From contig JAHAJA010000018.1 in the NCBI GenBank assembly GCA_018372435.1, positions 18,623 to 82,622 on the forward strand: 64,000 bases of DNA, read 5' to 3'. Under the pieces are notes generated by a model, which was given only the letters and a program-made list of their open reading frames with translations, was not told the origin of the DNA and did not search any database. Positions 52,670-63,599 of the stretch are shown one piece after another. The translations under genes and the position numbers were made by a program. Positions within the stretch are counted from its first letter, which is position 1. Every line of letters begins with the position of its first letter. This DNA is from Clostridiales bacterium (GTDB lineage Bacteria; Bacillota; Clostridia; Lachnospirales; Lachnospiraceae).

Positions 52670-55600
52670 CTACTTTATAATTTTGACCTTACATACTATG
52701 GTTTTTCCTTCTACAGTTGCACATACTGTAACCGTACCAGTCTTAACCGCAGTAAGCTTTCCACTTTTTGTAATGGTTGCAACTAGAGGATCCGTCGTTG
52801 ACCAAACTACATCTTTAGTGTATCCATTATTCGTTACAGTGAATGTAAAGCTCTTACCTACTTTTAACTGATTTGTCTTTTTGTTAAATTTAAAGACACT
52901 TGTTTTCACTGTGATTTTGGTCTTACCTATATATTCCTTATCACCTTGATTGATTGTTACAGTAATTGTTGCACTACCTGCCTTCTTTCCTGTAACTTCA
53001 CCATCCTTATTCACAGATGCAATTTTACTGTTGCTACTTTTATATGTAATATGTGCATTTTTAATTATATTGTTGACCGCTATACTGCTCTGTTGCTTTG
53101 TATATACCGTTAGTTTGGAAGATACACTTGGTTGTAATAATGCCTGTTCTGTAATGATATAAGAAGAAGCATGGTCAAATGGTATGATAACTTTCCCCTC
53201 CTTATTCACTTTTACAATATCCTTAAGTTCTAGTATATCAAGCTTCTCATTCCAATAATAGATATGTACATATGTATCGGCATATTTCAAATCCAATGGT
53301 AAGATTAATTCTCCTTCAAATGGTAATGCACCATTATGAGTTATGCTAAATTCTTTTAATACTGTCAATACATCTACTTTATTCTCTTTTTTAGTTTTTT
53401 TAATTACTTGTAGAAGTTTTGCTAATTTTTCCTCTGCAAGGTCCTTGACTTCTAGATTATATATCTTTTCCATCTGTCCATCTTTAATAGATTCTCCACG
53501 AATACTCCAACTATACGTCTTCATATCGATAAGCAAACGTACTGGCTTATCCTTCATTGCTTGTAGAATCTCTTTTGGTACAGCAGAATCGTTCTGAGAT
53601 ACGATTTCAGTAAGCTCATCATTTACATTCGTTTGCTTCAACATATCAAGTACTTGCGACCAAATGGCATTCAGACCACTCTGTCCTGGATCTCCACTTT
53701 CGGTATTGTTTCCTTGAGAACCACCGCCTTGTGATCCTCCGCTTGTGGTGTCACCAGCCACATAAATCAACTTACCTACTGCCATTCCTGATATATTACC
53801 TGCCACGTCGTAGGCCCTTATACTAATAAGATGCTCTCCTTCTGATATACCCGTTAATTTTATCTCTGCCTTAATACTGTTTGCATATTCTACTCCATCA
53901 AGATAAATCAGATAGCCTGCAACCCCAACATTATCATATGGTGGTGTAATAGATATGTTAACTTCACCTTTTACAGTGGACTTCACTGAGAATTCCTTAG
54001 GTACCTCAGGTGCAAATACGTCCTTTAGTTGCATAGTAATTTCCTTTATCTCTGAATCCTTATATCCTTCTTTCACAACTTTTACTTGTATCTTGCACTT
54101 TCCTGTTTGCTTCGTTTCGTAAAGATATGTAGCAGACTCTGTCTGATCAATTAATTTATCATTGACAAAGATCTGATATATCACTCTACTCGGGGATGAT
54201 AGTGCAGGTAGAATGTGTAGCACAATTCCATTAGAAGCATTTTCTGCAAATACCTGTAAAGGTTCATCTAATTGTTCTCCAGGTTTTGTAACTTCTGTGG
54301 CATGATAATCAGACTTTGCATATAATCCAAAGTTGGCAAGATAGATATTATGTTCTTTATCTCCTGTCTGCTCTACTGTCCCCATAAGGAATTTCAAGCT
54401 CAAATCAAATGTATTCGGAGTGAACGGAATTTGATACACTTGCGGCGTTGTCGTAATTGTTACAACCTTATTATTGATCCCTTCTAAAACAACTTTTCTT
54501 TCTACCGTTGAATATCCTACAAAAGTAAGGATATATTCTTCACCTGGTACAACAGGAATCTTACTCTGTCCTAATTGAACGGACCAAGTAATTGGTGCAT
54601 TATTCTCCAGTGCTTGGTACTTAGAGTGAATATTAAGATATCCATTCTCAACTGTAAAATCAGCGCACCCTTGATGGGCATATGTTTCAAAAGAATTAAG
54701 TCCATAATTAAAATTACCATTCAATAACAGGTTCTTATCAGATCCATATACTTTAATTGTAGTATGATAATTAGCATACTCCTCTGCCCTTACAAGTATT
54801 TCATACTCTCTAGCTTCTTTGAACAGTGTTTTATCCAGTGTAACAGTGGAATCTACAATAGAGAGCTTCGATTTATCAACTTTATCCCCATCTACATAGA
54901 ATTCTGCTGATTGAAGCCAATCCTTATCACCAGAACTATTGAAAACAAGGTCATTATCTACAAAATTCAAATCAGACTTTGATGTTAAGCTACCAGACTT
55001 TTTAGGTGCTCCCTTTATTTCGAACACAACATCATCTAGATAGAAATCTAGTTGTGATCCTGTACCTGCTAATAAATACTTTAATGTAACAACAGCATCT
55101 ACATTGAATTTGGTTTCATAAGAGAATGTTTGCCACTCGGTAGTAAGGTGCAGCGTTGTACCTGGAAAGAGACGATTATAATACTCATCTTCCATTGCTA
55201 CCGATATATCAGCTGCTTTACTTGCTTTCGCCCGGAAGGAAAAATTATAGGTAAAACCGCTAACAACTTCTATATCGGAATACATCAACATACTCTCATA
55301 TGTCTGTCCTCCAGCTGCTCCTACCGCTTTTCCAACCTTATTCTCACCTTCTTTAACAATGGATACATTCGTTCCATATGTACTCCAGCCCGTAGTTCCA
55401 GTTTCAAAATCACCATTTTGTAATGGGTAACAATTTATATCACTAAAATCTACGTTACGATTTGTCTCCCTTGTCAATATCACGTTATCTATATTGATGA
55501 CAGACGAAGTCCCACCCACTAAGAATGTTACCTTTCCATTCTTGTCGGTAATCCCTGCTGGCATACTGAAGCTCATCGTTTGTTTCTTCATTGTTGTACT

Positions 55601-58600
55601 TAACGTAATCGTTTGTTCCTCATAGATCACAGAATCGTCCGCACTACTAAACCTTACTTTGATATCTCTATCTACATTGCTGCTGCCATCAAAGACAAGT
55701 TTATAGGTATCCTTTTGTAATAACTCTATACCTTGCTGGTTCATCGATTCCTTATGACTTGTTGATGTAGTTAATACAACTTCATTATTGTTAACCTTCG
55801 CATCTACCTGATTTAGGTTCCAGTACACCAATCGACTATTACCAAGATCAAAAGTTCCATTATAAATATGATTTCCGTTTTTTAATGGCTTCTTAATACA
55901 ATCATCATCAATAACTATACCGTCTACTTCGGTGAAACTAACATTACCTATCCAAACAGATGTGGCATTCAATCCTAAGTTAAACTCTATCCTTGAAGTA
56001 ATATCCGTATCACTTCCCATCTGGAAAATATATTCATAATGTTCAAGTTCCTTCGTTAATGTTGGACTATATGAGCCATATACTCCCCATTTATCATCCC
56101 CTACATCGCCGAATTTAATTGATAACTCCCTATTTTTTTCAGCTTTTCCATCAAAGCTTATCTTGTAATAGCGTCCTTTCACTAGTGGAATATTTTGTAA
56201 CAATTGAATGGAATACGCTGCGTTACCACTACTTGATATATCAATTCTTCCAAGTGTAGATCCATTCTCTTCCACCTTCTTAAAACTTGCAGTTCCACCA
56301 AAATCGGGTAATGTTGCAAAATTCCATCCTTTAGGATCTTGAGTTGTAGCATAGTCCTTAATAATCTTCACATTATTAAATTGTGGATCTACAATATAAT
56401 CCCCTTGAGCATTTGGAACTTTTGCACCAACTGGAATCTCTTCCTTAGGAAGCGTTGGCTTTACAGGCTCCTTATATTCTCCAGTGTATTCATATGCCCT
56501 AACATAATCCACCAACATCTCTGCTGGCATTACGGAATCGTCTGGGATAAGATTACCATCATAGGTTCCGCCCACTGCCAAGTTAAGGATTATATAGAAT
56601 TCCTGATCAAATGGCGCTGGGTAAGCGAAATCTACTGGATTCTCATCTGAGAGGCTGTACCAGTTATTTTCTGTGTAATATAATTCACCATCTACATACC
56701 AACGTAACTCGCCCGGCTCCCATTCTAATGAATATACATGATAATCGTTAATGGAGCCTGTTCCTTCTTCCCAAACATATGAATCACCTATAGCCTGATT
56801 ATTCGGGTATGGCTGTCCAAAATGAATGGTACCATCAACTCTATCTGGCTCTCTTCCCCTTGCTTCCATAATATCTATTTCGCCAGATAAAGGCCAACTG
56901 CCATATTCAGTATCAGCAGGAAGCATCCAGAATGCTGGCCATAAACCTTGGCTGCCTTCTTTTCCTGGCATCTTAATCTTTGCTTCAAATCTACCATATT
57001 TTTGTGAGAATAGTGCTGTTACTTTGTCATCTGCCATTGTCCAAATACGTCCAGATGTATAAGTCTGTCCACCTCTATCTTCTTTCTTTGCTTCTATCTT
57101 TAAGGTACCAGCTTCTACTTTAATATTATCTCTTGTATAATACTCTAATTCGCTGTTTCCCCAGCCTGCTACATTGTATTCTGCACCATTTCCTTCTTGA
57201 TAAGACCATTTCGATAAATCAAGATTATTTGAATCTAGCTTATTACCGGTCCCATCGAATTCATCTGACCAAGTAAGATTCCATATTTTGCTTGGATAGA
57301 TGATCTGCTTTATTACAGTTTCACTATACCATGGAGCTTTAACAACGATTTCGTATATACTGCGGTCCTTCCCCTCCTCTATAGAGAATAAAGATTGATC
57401 TAAAACTATTTGCCCAGCTTGAACAGAACATAAATTAGTTCCCTTTACTTCCACTCCATTTACGGTAATAGAATCAATTCCGCCTTGATACGTTCCATCA
57501 TCTGGGAAAGTAAGCGTAACATTCTCTCCTATTACTGCATCAGTATCTTCACTAATAATAGGTGGCTTCTGCTTAATAAGCTCTGTTATGTCATGAGCTT
57601 CTAAATCCACGCCTTGTACTTGCGCATATCCTGTAGCATCCATCCTAATCGTATCTATATATATAGTATCTGCAGAACCTCCAATCATGAATTTTAGAGT
57701 ACCGCCTACAACCTCTTTCGTTGTATTCACTTGCATCGTATAACGTACTGGATCTGTTGTCAGTGTATAGTCTTGTTGTCCAATTACTTCTCCTATAGCG
57801 TCCTCTAACACAACACGTATATCTCTATTATGTCTTGCCCCAGCTACAAAGCTAATATCATAGCTTTGATTTGCGGCAATTTGTAATCCTTGTTTATTAA
57901 ATGATACGTCTTGTAACATACCATCTGCTCCTATCGTAAGTTTTGCGGACTTTTCCGTATCTGCATCTACGATAACATTGCCTTGTGATGTAAATGTTCC
58001 TAATCCATTTGAAAAGTCTCCGTCATCAATAAGTTGAACGAGCCTTGTAAACCCATTGATTTCTAACTTCATGTTTGAGAATGTAAGATTGTTTTCTCTA
58101 ACCTCACGACTTCCAACACTTCCCATTAAGACGCTGAATACGGCGGTTGTATCCAAAGATTGCGCAGGTATATTAAAACTAACATGTCTTGTTTCACCTT
58201 TTTGTATTGCGATTGTCTTACTTAGTATATTATTTCTTGCGTCTAAAGATATTTGAATACTTCTAGCCTTCTCAGAATGTACATCAAAAGAAATGGTGTA
58301 TACCTTATTGGCAGCTAACTTAACATTCTGATAAAATCTGGCGTCTTGTGGAACATTACCCGCACCATCGCCCACGTTGGTAATCCACACCTTTACACCA
58401 TTAGCTACCTTAGAATAGCGAACTACATTATATGTATTCATCCAATCTACCGCATATGTACTCCAGCCCTCCATACCATTCGTTCCTAATGCAAAACTGC
58501 CATTCTTAAGTACGGTACCTTGTGTTAGTTTAAGACCATCTAAACTTGTAATCGGGTCTGGTGTCTGGTCATTCTCATCATTCGGTAAATCAACTGGTTT

Positions 58601-59104
58601 TGGCAATAAACTAATGTTTGAGATTTCTACCCTATGTGCTCCAACATTCGTCCCAAGATAAATCATAAACTTTTGAGTCGATGCCGTTACCTCACAAGAT
58701 ACTGTAGTTTTAACTCCTGCGGGAATCGTCTTAGAAGTGAAATCCCTACTACCATCGAATCCAAATATAACGGTTCGATCTACGCTCGTTAATACATCAA
58801 AACTGACGCAATAGGTGCTACCAGTCTCAATAGCATTAACAACTTGATATAGGCTAATCTGCCAGTCTGCCATGTTTTCTCTAATATCGAAAATAGCTTT
58901 ATATGGCTCGTGTGTTAATGTAGCATTTTCACTGAAATTACTCCACCCCGTCAAATCTGTTGCTAAATCACCATTTACTAACATATTAGCTGGTACTGCT
59001 GCTTTCTGGGCTTTCACCCTCCTAAATCCCGTACCATTTACAATTGATGATAACAACATTACTAATACTAGCACCCCTGCCATTATACGTTTTTTCACCT
59101 TCAA
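52670..59104 (-). CDS. Giant secreted GH16 beta-glucanase (laminarinase) with many binding modules
   Basis: About 2144 residues from TTG at 59104, chosen because GGAGGAG lies 6 nt upstream; earlier ATGs lack a site. Signal peptide first, then three CBM4/9-like modules (about 40-170, 200-350, 360-490), a DUF1533-like module, the GH16 catalytic domain (about 605-875) with ExDxxE as GEIDIMEA, four more CBM4/9-like modules with a second DUF1533-like module, Ig/FN3-like repeats, a Gly/Ser linker (near 1735), and two BIG2 domains at the end. It should cut beta-1,3- or mixed-linked glucan outside the cell; there is no S-layer or sortase signal, so the BIG2 pair may anchor it. Confidence 0.93.
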   Translation of the reverse strand: MKVKKRIMAGVLVLVMLLSSIVNGTGFRRVKAQKAAVPANMLVNGDLATDLTGWSNFSENATLTHEPYKAIFDIRENMADWQISLYQVVNAIETGSTYCVSFDVLTSVDRTVIFGFDGSRDFTSKTIPAGVKTTVSCEVTASTQKFMIYLGTNVGAHRVEISNISLLPKPVDLPNDENDQTPDPITSLDGLKLTQGTVLKNGSFALGTNGMEGWSTYAVDWMNTYNVVRYSKVANGVKVWITNVGDGAGNVPQDARFYQNVKLAANKVYTISFDVHSEKARSIQISLDARNNILSKTIAIQKGETRHVSFNIPAQSLDTTAVFSVLMGSVGSREVRENNLTFSNMKLEINGFTRLVQLIDDGDFSNGLGTFTSQGNVIVDADTEKSAKLTIGADGMLQDVSFNKQGLQIAANQSYDISFVAGARHNRDIRVVLEDAIGEVIGQQDYTLTTDPVRYTMQVNTTKEVVGGTLKFMIGGSADTIYIDTIRMDATGYAQVQGVDLEAHDITELIKQKPPIISEDTDAVIGENVTLTFPDDGTYQGGIDSITVNGVEVKGTNLCSVQAGQIVLDQSLFSIEEGKDRSIYEIVVKAPWYSETVIKQIIYPSKIWNLTWSDEFDGTGNKLDSNNLDLSKWSYQEGNGAEYNVAGWGNSELEYYTRDNIKVEAGTLKIEAKKEDRGGQTYTSGRIWTMADDKVTALFSQKYGRFEAKIKMPGKEGSQGLWPAFWMLPADTEYGSWPLSGEIDIMEARGREPDRVDGTIHFGQPYPNNQAIGDSYVWEEGTGSINDYHVYSLEWEPGELRWYVDGELYYTENNWYSLSDENPVDFAYPAPFDQEFYIILNLAVGGTYDGNLIPDDSVMPAEMLVDYVRAYEYTGEYKEPVKPTLPKEEIPVGAKVPNAQGDYIVDPQFNNVKIIKDYATTQDPKGWNFATLPDFGGTASFKKVEENGSTLGRIDISSSGNAAYSIQLLQNIPLVKGRYYKISFDGKAEKNRELSIKFGDVGDDKWGVYGSYSPTLTKELEHYEYIFQMGSDTDITSRIEFNLGLNATSVWIGNVSFTEVDGIVIDDDCIKKPLKNGNHIYNGTFDLGNSRLVYWNLNQVDAKVNNNEVVLTTSTSHKESMNQQGIELLQKDTYKLVFDGSSNVDRDIKVRFSSADDSVIYEEQTITLSTTMKKQTMSFSMPAGITDKNGKVTFLVGGTSSVINIDNVILTRETNRNVDFSDINCYPLQNGDFETGTTGWSTYGTNVSIVKEGENKVGKAVGAAGGQTYESMLMYSDIEVVSGFTYNFSFRAKASKAADISVAMEDEYYNRLFPGTTLHLTTEWQTFSYETKFNVDAVVTLKYLLAGTGSQLDFYLDDVVFEIKGAPKKSGSLTSKSDLNFVDNDLVFNSSGDKDWLQSAEFYVDGDKVDKSKLSIVDSTVTLDKTLFKEAREYEILVRAEEYANYHTTIKVYGSDKNLLLNGNFNYGLNSFETYAHQGCADFTVENGYLNIHSKYQALENNAPITWSVQLGQSKIPVVPGEEYILTFVGYSTVERKVVLEGINNKVVTITTTPQVYQIPFTPNTFDLSLKFLMGTVEQTGDKEHNIYLANFGLYAKSDYHATEVTKPGEQLDEPLQVFAENASNGIVLHILPALSSPSRVIYQIFVNDKLIDQTESATYLYETKQTGKCKIQVKVVKEGYKDSEIKEITMQLKDVFAPEVPKEFSVKSTVKGEVNISITPPYDNVGVAGYLIYLDGVEYANSIKAEIKLTGISEGEHLISIRAYDVAGNISGMAVGKLIYVAGDTTSGGSQGGGSQGNNTESGDPGQSGLNAIWSQVLDMLKQTNVNDELTEIVSQNDSAVPKEILQAMKDKPVRLLIDMKTYSWSIRGESIKDGQMEKIYNLEVKDLAEEKLAKLLQVIKKTKKENKVDVLTVLKEFSITHNGALPFEGELILPLDLKYADTYVHIYYWNEKLDILELKDIVKVNKEGKVIIPFDHASSYIITEQALLQPSVSSKLTVYTKQQSSIAVNNIIKNAHITYKSSNSKIASVNKDGEVTGKKAGSATITVTINQGDKEYIGKTKITVKTSVFKFNKKTNQLKVGKSFTFTVTNNGYTKDVVWSTTDPLVATITKSGKLTAVKTGTVTVCATVEGKTIVCKVKIIK

Positions 59105-59217
59105 AACTATCTCCTCCTTTTCTTTATATAATTTCATCTTATTAGTTTCCACTAGTCGATAAAATATCTTTTTTTCATTTTAGGTATGTATTTTATATAT
59201 TTTATATATAAACAAAA

Positions 59218-59264
59218 AAGTAACGATTAAAGACTACTTTAATATTAGTCTTTAATCGTTACTT
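59218..59264 (-). terminator. sbcDC terminator
   Basis: Eighteen-bp perfect stem AAGTAACGATTAAAGACT with its complement, loop of 11 nt, TTTTTT run on the minus strand. Confidence 0.95.
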
Positions 59265-59280
59265 ATTAATCTGCACTAAC

Positions 59281-62200
59281 TTAGAGGACTTTCATCTCAA
59301 GCGTACTTCCCTGCTTACCTCGTTCCACTACAATCTGATTATTAATTCGTTCTTTCAACTCATTCACATGAGAAATAATTCCGATTAAACGATTCTTCTC
59401 TGTTAATTTAGATAAAGTCTCTAAGGCCTGCTCTAACGACTCAACATCCAATGTTCCAAAACCTTCATCTATGAATAACGTATCAATCTCTATTCCTCCT
59501 GCATAACTTTGAATAATGTCTGACATTCCTAGCGCAAGAGACAATGCTGCTTTGAAAGACTCCCCACCAGAAAGGGATTTTACAGAACGTTTCTTGCCAG
59601 TATAATGATCCAAGACTTCTATGTCCAAACTATCTTTTTTACGTGCATCGCTAACTCCTGTAGAACGAAGCAATTCATAACGACTATTAGTCATTATTAA
59701 TAACCGTAGATTAGCAGCATTTAATATATCTTCAAAATACGAAGCCAATACATATTGTTCGAATACTAAGCGGTCCGGATTATTTCCTTTTGTAATATTA
59801 TCAAGTTGCTTTACTATTCCATACTCTTCTTCCAATGAAGAACGCTTAGCTAATTTTTCTTTCATGGACTTATAAGCCTTCTCATTCACTGTTTGCTTCG
59901 TATGGAATGCTTGCTTCTCTTCAATAACCTTTTCCTTTTGCATAGTTAAAGCTTTGCATTCTTCCTTTAACTTATCAACATCAATCACTGATTCTTGTCC
60001 TAATGTTTCTTGTAATGTCTTCTTCTTAGCATCTTTTTCATTACATGTTTCTATATATGTTCTGATTTCATCATCTAACGCAGTTCTATCTGATTCTAAC
60101 ATAGAAGCTTCCTTGTATGCCTCTATTGATGTAAAACCAAACTTTTGTAAAGCAGTTTCTAATTCTTCCTTCTCTACCTTACCCTGTGCATGAACCATAC
60201 GCATCTCTTCTTCCCGTTCGCATCGAAGAGCAAGTAATCGTTCATACTTCGTCTTAGCAGTGTCATAGGCTTCTCTGATCTTTTGTATCTGTAGCTTCTT
60301 CTGCTTTACCTCAAAAGCAATCTGTTCAAGCGCTTCTGAGATTTGCCGACTGCTCTCATAATCTGTAGGTAACAGGGCTTTTTTCTGCTCCACTTGTTCT
60401 TTATATTGTTTGTTTTCTTGTACAACTAGAATATATTGATTTATTAACTTACCAGAAATGTCTTCTTGTTCTTTCATTAACTTCTCTAGACTTGAAATAC
60501 TTTCTGCTAGTTCCAATTTCCGCTTTTGATTTTTATGATATGTTATTGCTTCTTCCTCTAAAGTGACTTGATTTTGCTGTAACTTCTCATTCAACTCTAG
60601 AATCTGTTCCGATGCGATTCCATTGTCTTGACAGATTCTATCAAAGTCAGCCTGTAGTGTACTTACTTTCTCTGATAAAGCAGCTAACAAAGAATACCAC
60701 TCCTGGTAAGCCGAAGCTTTTTGATCTGCTATCTTCTTATACTCTTCTAATTCTTTCTCGTTAGGAGCATTATCAGCAACTGTAGCTTTCATCGGATGTG
60801 ACGTAGAACCACATACCGGACAAGGCTTACCTTCCTCAAGTTCTCTTGCAACAATACCAATTAAAGCACTACGATACTGTGCTTCCTTCTCCTCATATAT
60901 TCTTTTCGCCTCTAAGGACTCTTGCTCTGCCTTCTTATATTCAGGTATTTTCATATCTTTATTAAGAATTGCTGCATCAAGAGCATCCTTCTTAGCTTGT
61001 AATTCTTTAAACTTTGCAAATTGGATCTGTAGACGTTCCTTATTTGATTTATTTTGCTCAATCAAAACCTCAAGATTCTCATATGACCCATATTCGTCCT
61101 TTGATTTTTTCAGACTATTCTCTACCTGCTCTTGCTTGCTTTTTAGATTCTCTTGTTTACTTAGAATCTCCTTGATTTGCTGTTCACTTAATACTACCTT
61201 TTCTTGCAATGTGTTCAATTCAAGGACAAGCGGACGATAGCTTTCAATTTGCTTTTGCTTCATTTGACTTTCTAACAAGGATTTCTCAAGAGTCTCTACT
61301 TGTTCAAATTCCTTCTTCCTTGCTTCGTACGTTGGTGTTGCTGTCTCTAATTCTAACTTGATTTGTTCCCATTTTGATTTAGCGGTGTTATAGCGAACAA
61401 CAGAACCTTCATATATCTTATAAAAGGAATCTACATTCATTGCTTGCAGCGCTTGATTTAATCTTTGCTTCTTGGTTACAAAGACTTCTTTTTGCTTCGT
61501 TAATTGTTGTAATTCCTCTTCTAATTTTGCTAGTCTTAGGTGATTTTCATTAACCTTCTCACCTTTTGCAATATTCTCGGTATAAGCTTTCTCTGCTTGT
61601 TCATATTCTTTTATACTTGCTTCTAACAGTGTTTCCTGCTTCTTAGTATCTGTCATTCCTTCTTTCAAAAGGGTAAGAATCCGATCATAATGATATGGTG
61701 GTGCCACAAGAAGCTGTCCTAGCGCATCTTCTTCATCCTCGCGATTACATTCAATTGTATTCATGATTTCATCTAGACGGTTATTTTGTTCCGTTAATTC
61801 TCTCTGTAATCGCAATGATTTATCGGTTAACGCTCTTTGTAATTTCTCATATTGATTGGTTTTGAATATATTTCTCAAGATTTCTACACGGTCTTTGGAA
61901 CTTGCAACAAGTAATTCTAAGAATTCTCCTTGTGCAATCATGGATATCTGCTTAAATTGAAGATATGTCATACCTAGTATCTCTTCAATTTTTCTGTTAA
62001 CTTCTGTTATTACAACAATTGGAGTCTGATCCTCGATATACAGTTCTGCAATTTCTTGTGACACTGTTGTTCCTTCCCCTCGTTTCTTAGGTCGCTCATA
62101 TTTGGGTGCACGATAGACACGGTAGCGCTTACCTTTATGTTCAAACAACAATTCAACATACGTATCTTCTCCCGCTGTGGCAAAATCACTTCTAAGTGAT

Positions 62201-62391
62201 CCTTTCTCCCTCGTCTTACCACTTACATCTCCATATAATGCAAAGGATATAGCATCGAATACCGTTGTTTTCCCCGCTCCTGTCGGACCGGTTATTAAGA
62301 ATAAACTTCCTTGATTAAACTTAGTAAAATCCACAACCACTTTTTCCTTGTAGGGACCCCAAGCTTCAATTGTTACTTGTAATGGTCTCAT
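59281..62391 (-). CDS. sbcC: Exonuclease SbcC (Rad50-like ATPase)
   Basis: A 1036-residue SMC-like ATPase. Walker A GPTGAGKTTVFDAI near residue 35, long coiled coils on both sides of the zinc hook CPVCG (about residue 520), then the signature SLSGGESFKAALSLALG and Walker B TLFIDEGFGTLD. With SbcD it cuts hairpins and DNA ends. The ATG overlaps the sbcD stop by 4 bp, so the two are coupled. Confidence 0.97.
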   Translation of the reverse strand: MRPLQVTIEAWGPYKEKVVVDFTKFNQGSLFLITGPTGAGKTTVFDAISFALYGDVSGKTREKGSLRSDFATAGEDTYVELLFEHKGKRYRVYRAPKYERPKKRGEGTTVSQEIAELYIEDQTPIVVITEVNRKIEEILGMTYLQFKQISMIAQGEFLELLVASSKDRVEILRNIFKTNQYEKLQRALTDKSLRLQRELTEQNNRLDEIMNTIECNREDEEDALGQLLVAPPYHYDRILTLLKEGMTDTKKQETLLEASIKEYEQAEKAYTENIAKGEKVNENHLRLAKLEEELQQLTKQKEVFVTKKQRLNQALQAMNVDSFYKIYEGSVVRYNTAKSKWEQIKLELETATPTYEARKKEFEQVETLEKSLLESQMKQKQIESYRPLVLELNTLQEKVVLSEQQIKEILSKQENLKSKQEQVENSLKKSKDEYGSYENLEVLIEQNKSNKERLQIQFAKFKELQAKKDALDAAILNKDMKIPEYKKAEQESLEAKRIYEEKEAQYRSALIGIVARELEEGKPCPVCGSTSHPMKATVADNAPNEKELEEYKKIADQKASAYQEWYSLLAALSEKVSTLQADFDRICQDNGIASEQILELNEKLQQNQVTLEEEAITYHKNQKRKLELAESISSLEKLMKEQEDISGKLINQYILVVQENKQYKEQVEQKKALLPTDYESSRQISEALEQIAFEVKQKKLQIQKIREAYDTAKTKYERLLALRCEREEEMRMVHAQGKVEKEELETALQKFGFTSIEAYKEASMLESDRTALDDEIRTYIETCNEKDAKKKTLQETLGQESVIDVDKLKEECKALTMQKEKVIEEKQAFHTKQTVNEKAYKSMKEKLAKRSSLEEEYGIVKQLDNITKGNNPDRLVFEQYVLASYFEDILNAANLRLLIMTNSRYELLRSTGVSDARKKDSLDIEVLDHYTGKKRSVKSLSGGESFKAALSLALGMSDIIQSYAGGIEIDTLFIDEGFGTLDVESLEQALETLSKLTEKNRLIGIISHVNELKERINNQIVVERGKQGSTLEMKVL

Positions 62392-63539
62392 CCGATATCA
62401 CCTCCAATCTCTTCTATCACTGCCTTCATACAGGTTTCATATTCACCGTCAAGCTCTTCCCCTGCGACACTTGTATAGAAATCTCTGAAATGTTCATAGA
62501 TTGTTTTATTCTGTGTACTTGCTATACGCACGCTATTTTCATGTTCTTTTCGTTCATTCTTCTCAAATGTAATCTGCATCACATTCGGATACACACTTCG
62601 CAGCTCTCCCATAGGATCAAATAATTCCTGCTTATCTAATAATGTTACATGAAGATAATCATTCACATCTGCTTGAGAATACACCTCTTCTTTCATAAGT
62701 TCATCTAATGTACCTTTTATTTTTCTCATATCATGAATTGGTTTAAGCTCTCTTACTGATAGGGTTACATCGCCTTTATCCTTTAGCTCAACAACGGTAA
62801 CACTCTTCTTATGAAAAACTTCCGAGAACGAATATTTAATAGGTGATCCACTATATCGTATAGTATCTCTTCCCATTCGCTGTGGTCCATGGATATGCCC
62901 AAGTGCTACGTAATCGAAAGCTTCAAACACACTGGCGTCTACATTCTCCGCACCACCTAGTAACAGATTTGATTCCGATTCACTTTGTTCAGGCGGTTTC
63001 CCTGTATTGGTAACAAAATGGTGGGTAATCAGTAGATTTCGATTGTTCGCATCTATACCAGATTCTTCAATTATCTTACGTACACCATCTTCACAAGTTA
63101 CAATGGTCTCATCTTGATATAAATGTCTTATAATTGCTGGCTTTGCAAATGGGAGCATATAGATATTCAATGTACCATACTCATCTTCCATTGCAACAGG
63201 ATTCATATTACCTCGTATCATACCTTCTATATGTAATCCTTTGTCCTCTAATATGCTTCGAGCGAAACCGATTCTCTCAGGAGAATCATGATTTCCACTA
63301 ATCATAAAAATCTGTATCCCTAGTTTTGTTGCCTCTCTTAGGAATTGATCCAAGGCAACCACCGCCTCTGCAGATGGGACGGACCTGTCATAGATATCAC
63401 CCGCTAAGATTAAGCCATCTGCCTTCTCTTCCTTCACTATGGTAAGTATCTGCTTTAAAACATGTTTTTGTTCTTCTAACATGCTAAACTCGTTCACTAC
63501 TTTTCCTATATGAAGATCTGCTGTATGAATAAATTTCAT
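62388..63539 (-). CDS. sbcD: Exonuclease SbcD (Mre11-like nuclease)
   Basis: A 383-residue metallophosphoesterase. Metal motifs in order: HTADLHIGK, GDIYDRSVPS, ISGNHDSPER, ITHHFV and LGHIHGPQ. ATG at 63539 is chosen over the GTG three codons earlier because AAAGGAG lies 8 nt before it. The complex targets palindromic DNA, such as that just upstream. Confidence 0.97.
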   Translation of the reverse strand: MKFIHTADLHIGKVVNEFSMLEEQKHVLKQILTIVKEEKADGLILAGDIYDRSVPSAEAVVALDQFLREATKLGIQIFMISGNHDSPERIGFARSILEDKGLHIEGMIRGNMNPVAMEDEYGTLNIYMLPFAKPAIIRHLYQDETIVTCEDGVRKIIEESGIDANNRNLLITHHFVTNTGKPPEQSESESNLLLGGAENVDASVFEAFDYVALGHIHGPQRMGRDTIRYSGSPIKYSFSEVFHKKSVTVVELKDKGDVTLSVRELKPIHDMRKIKGTLDELMKEEVYSQADVNDYLHVTLLDKQELFDPMGELRSVYPNVMQITFEKNERKEHENSVRIASTQNKTIYEHFRDFYTSVAGEELDGEYETCMKAVIEEIGGDIG

Positions 63540-63599
63540 TGGATTCACTCCTTTTATCTGATCTATTGTTGTCGCAAAACTCCAGCCATATTTATCATA

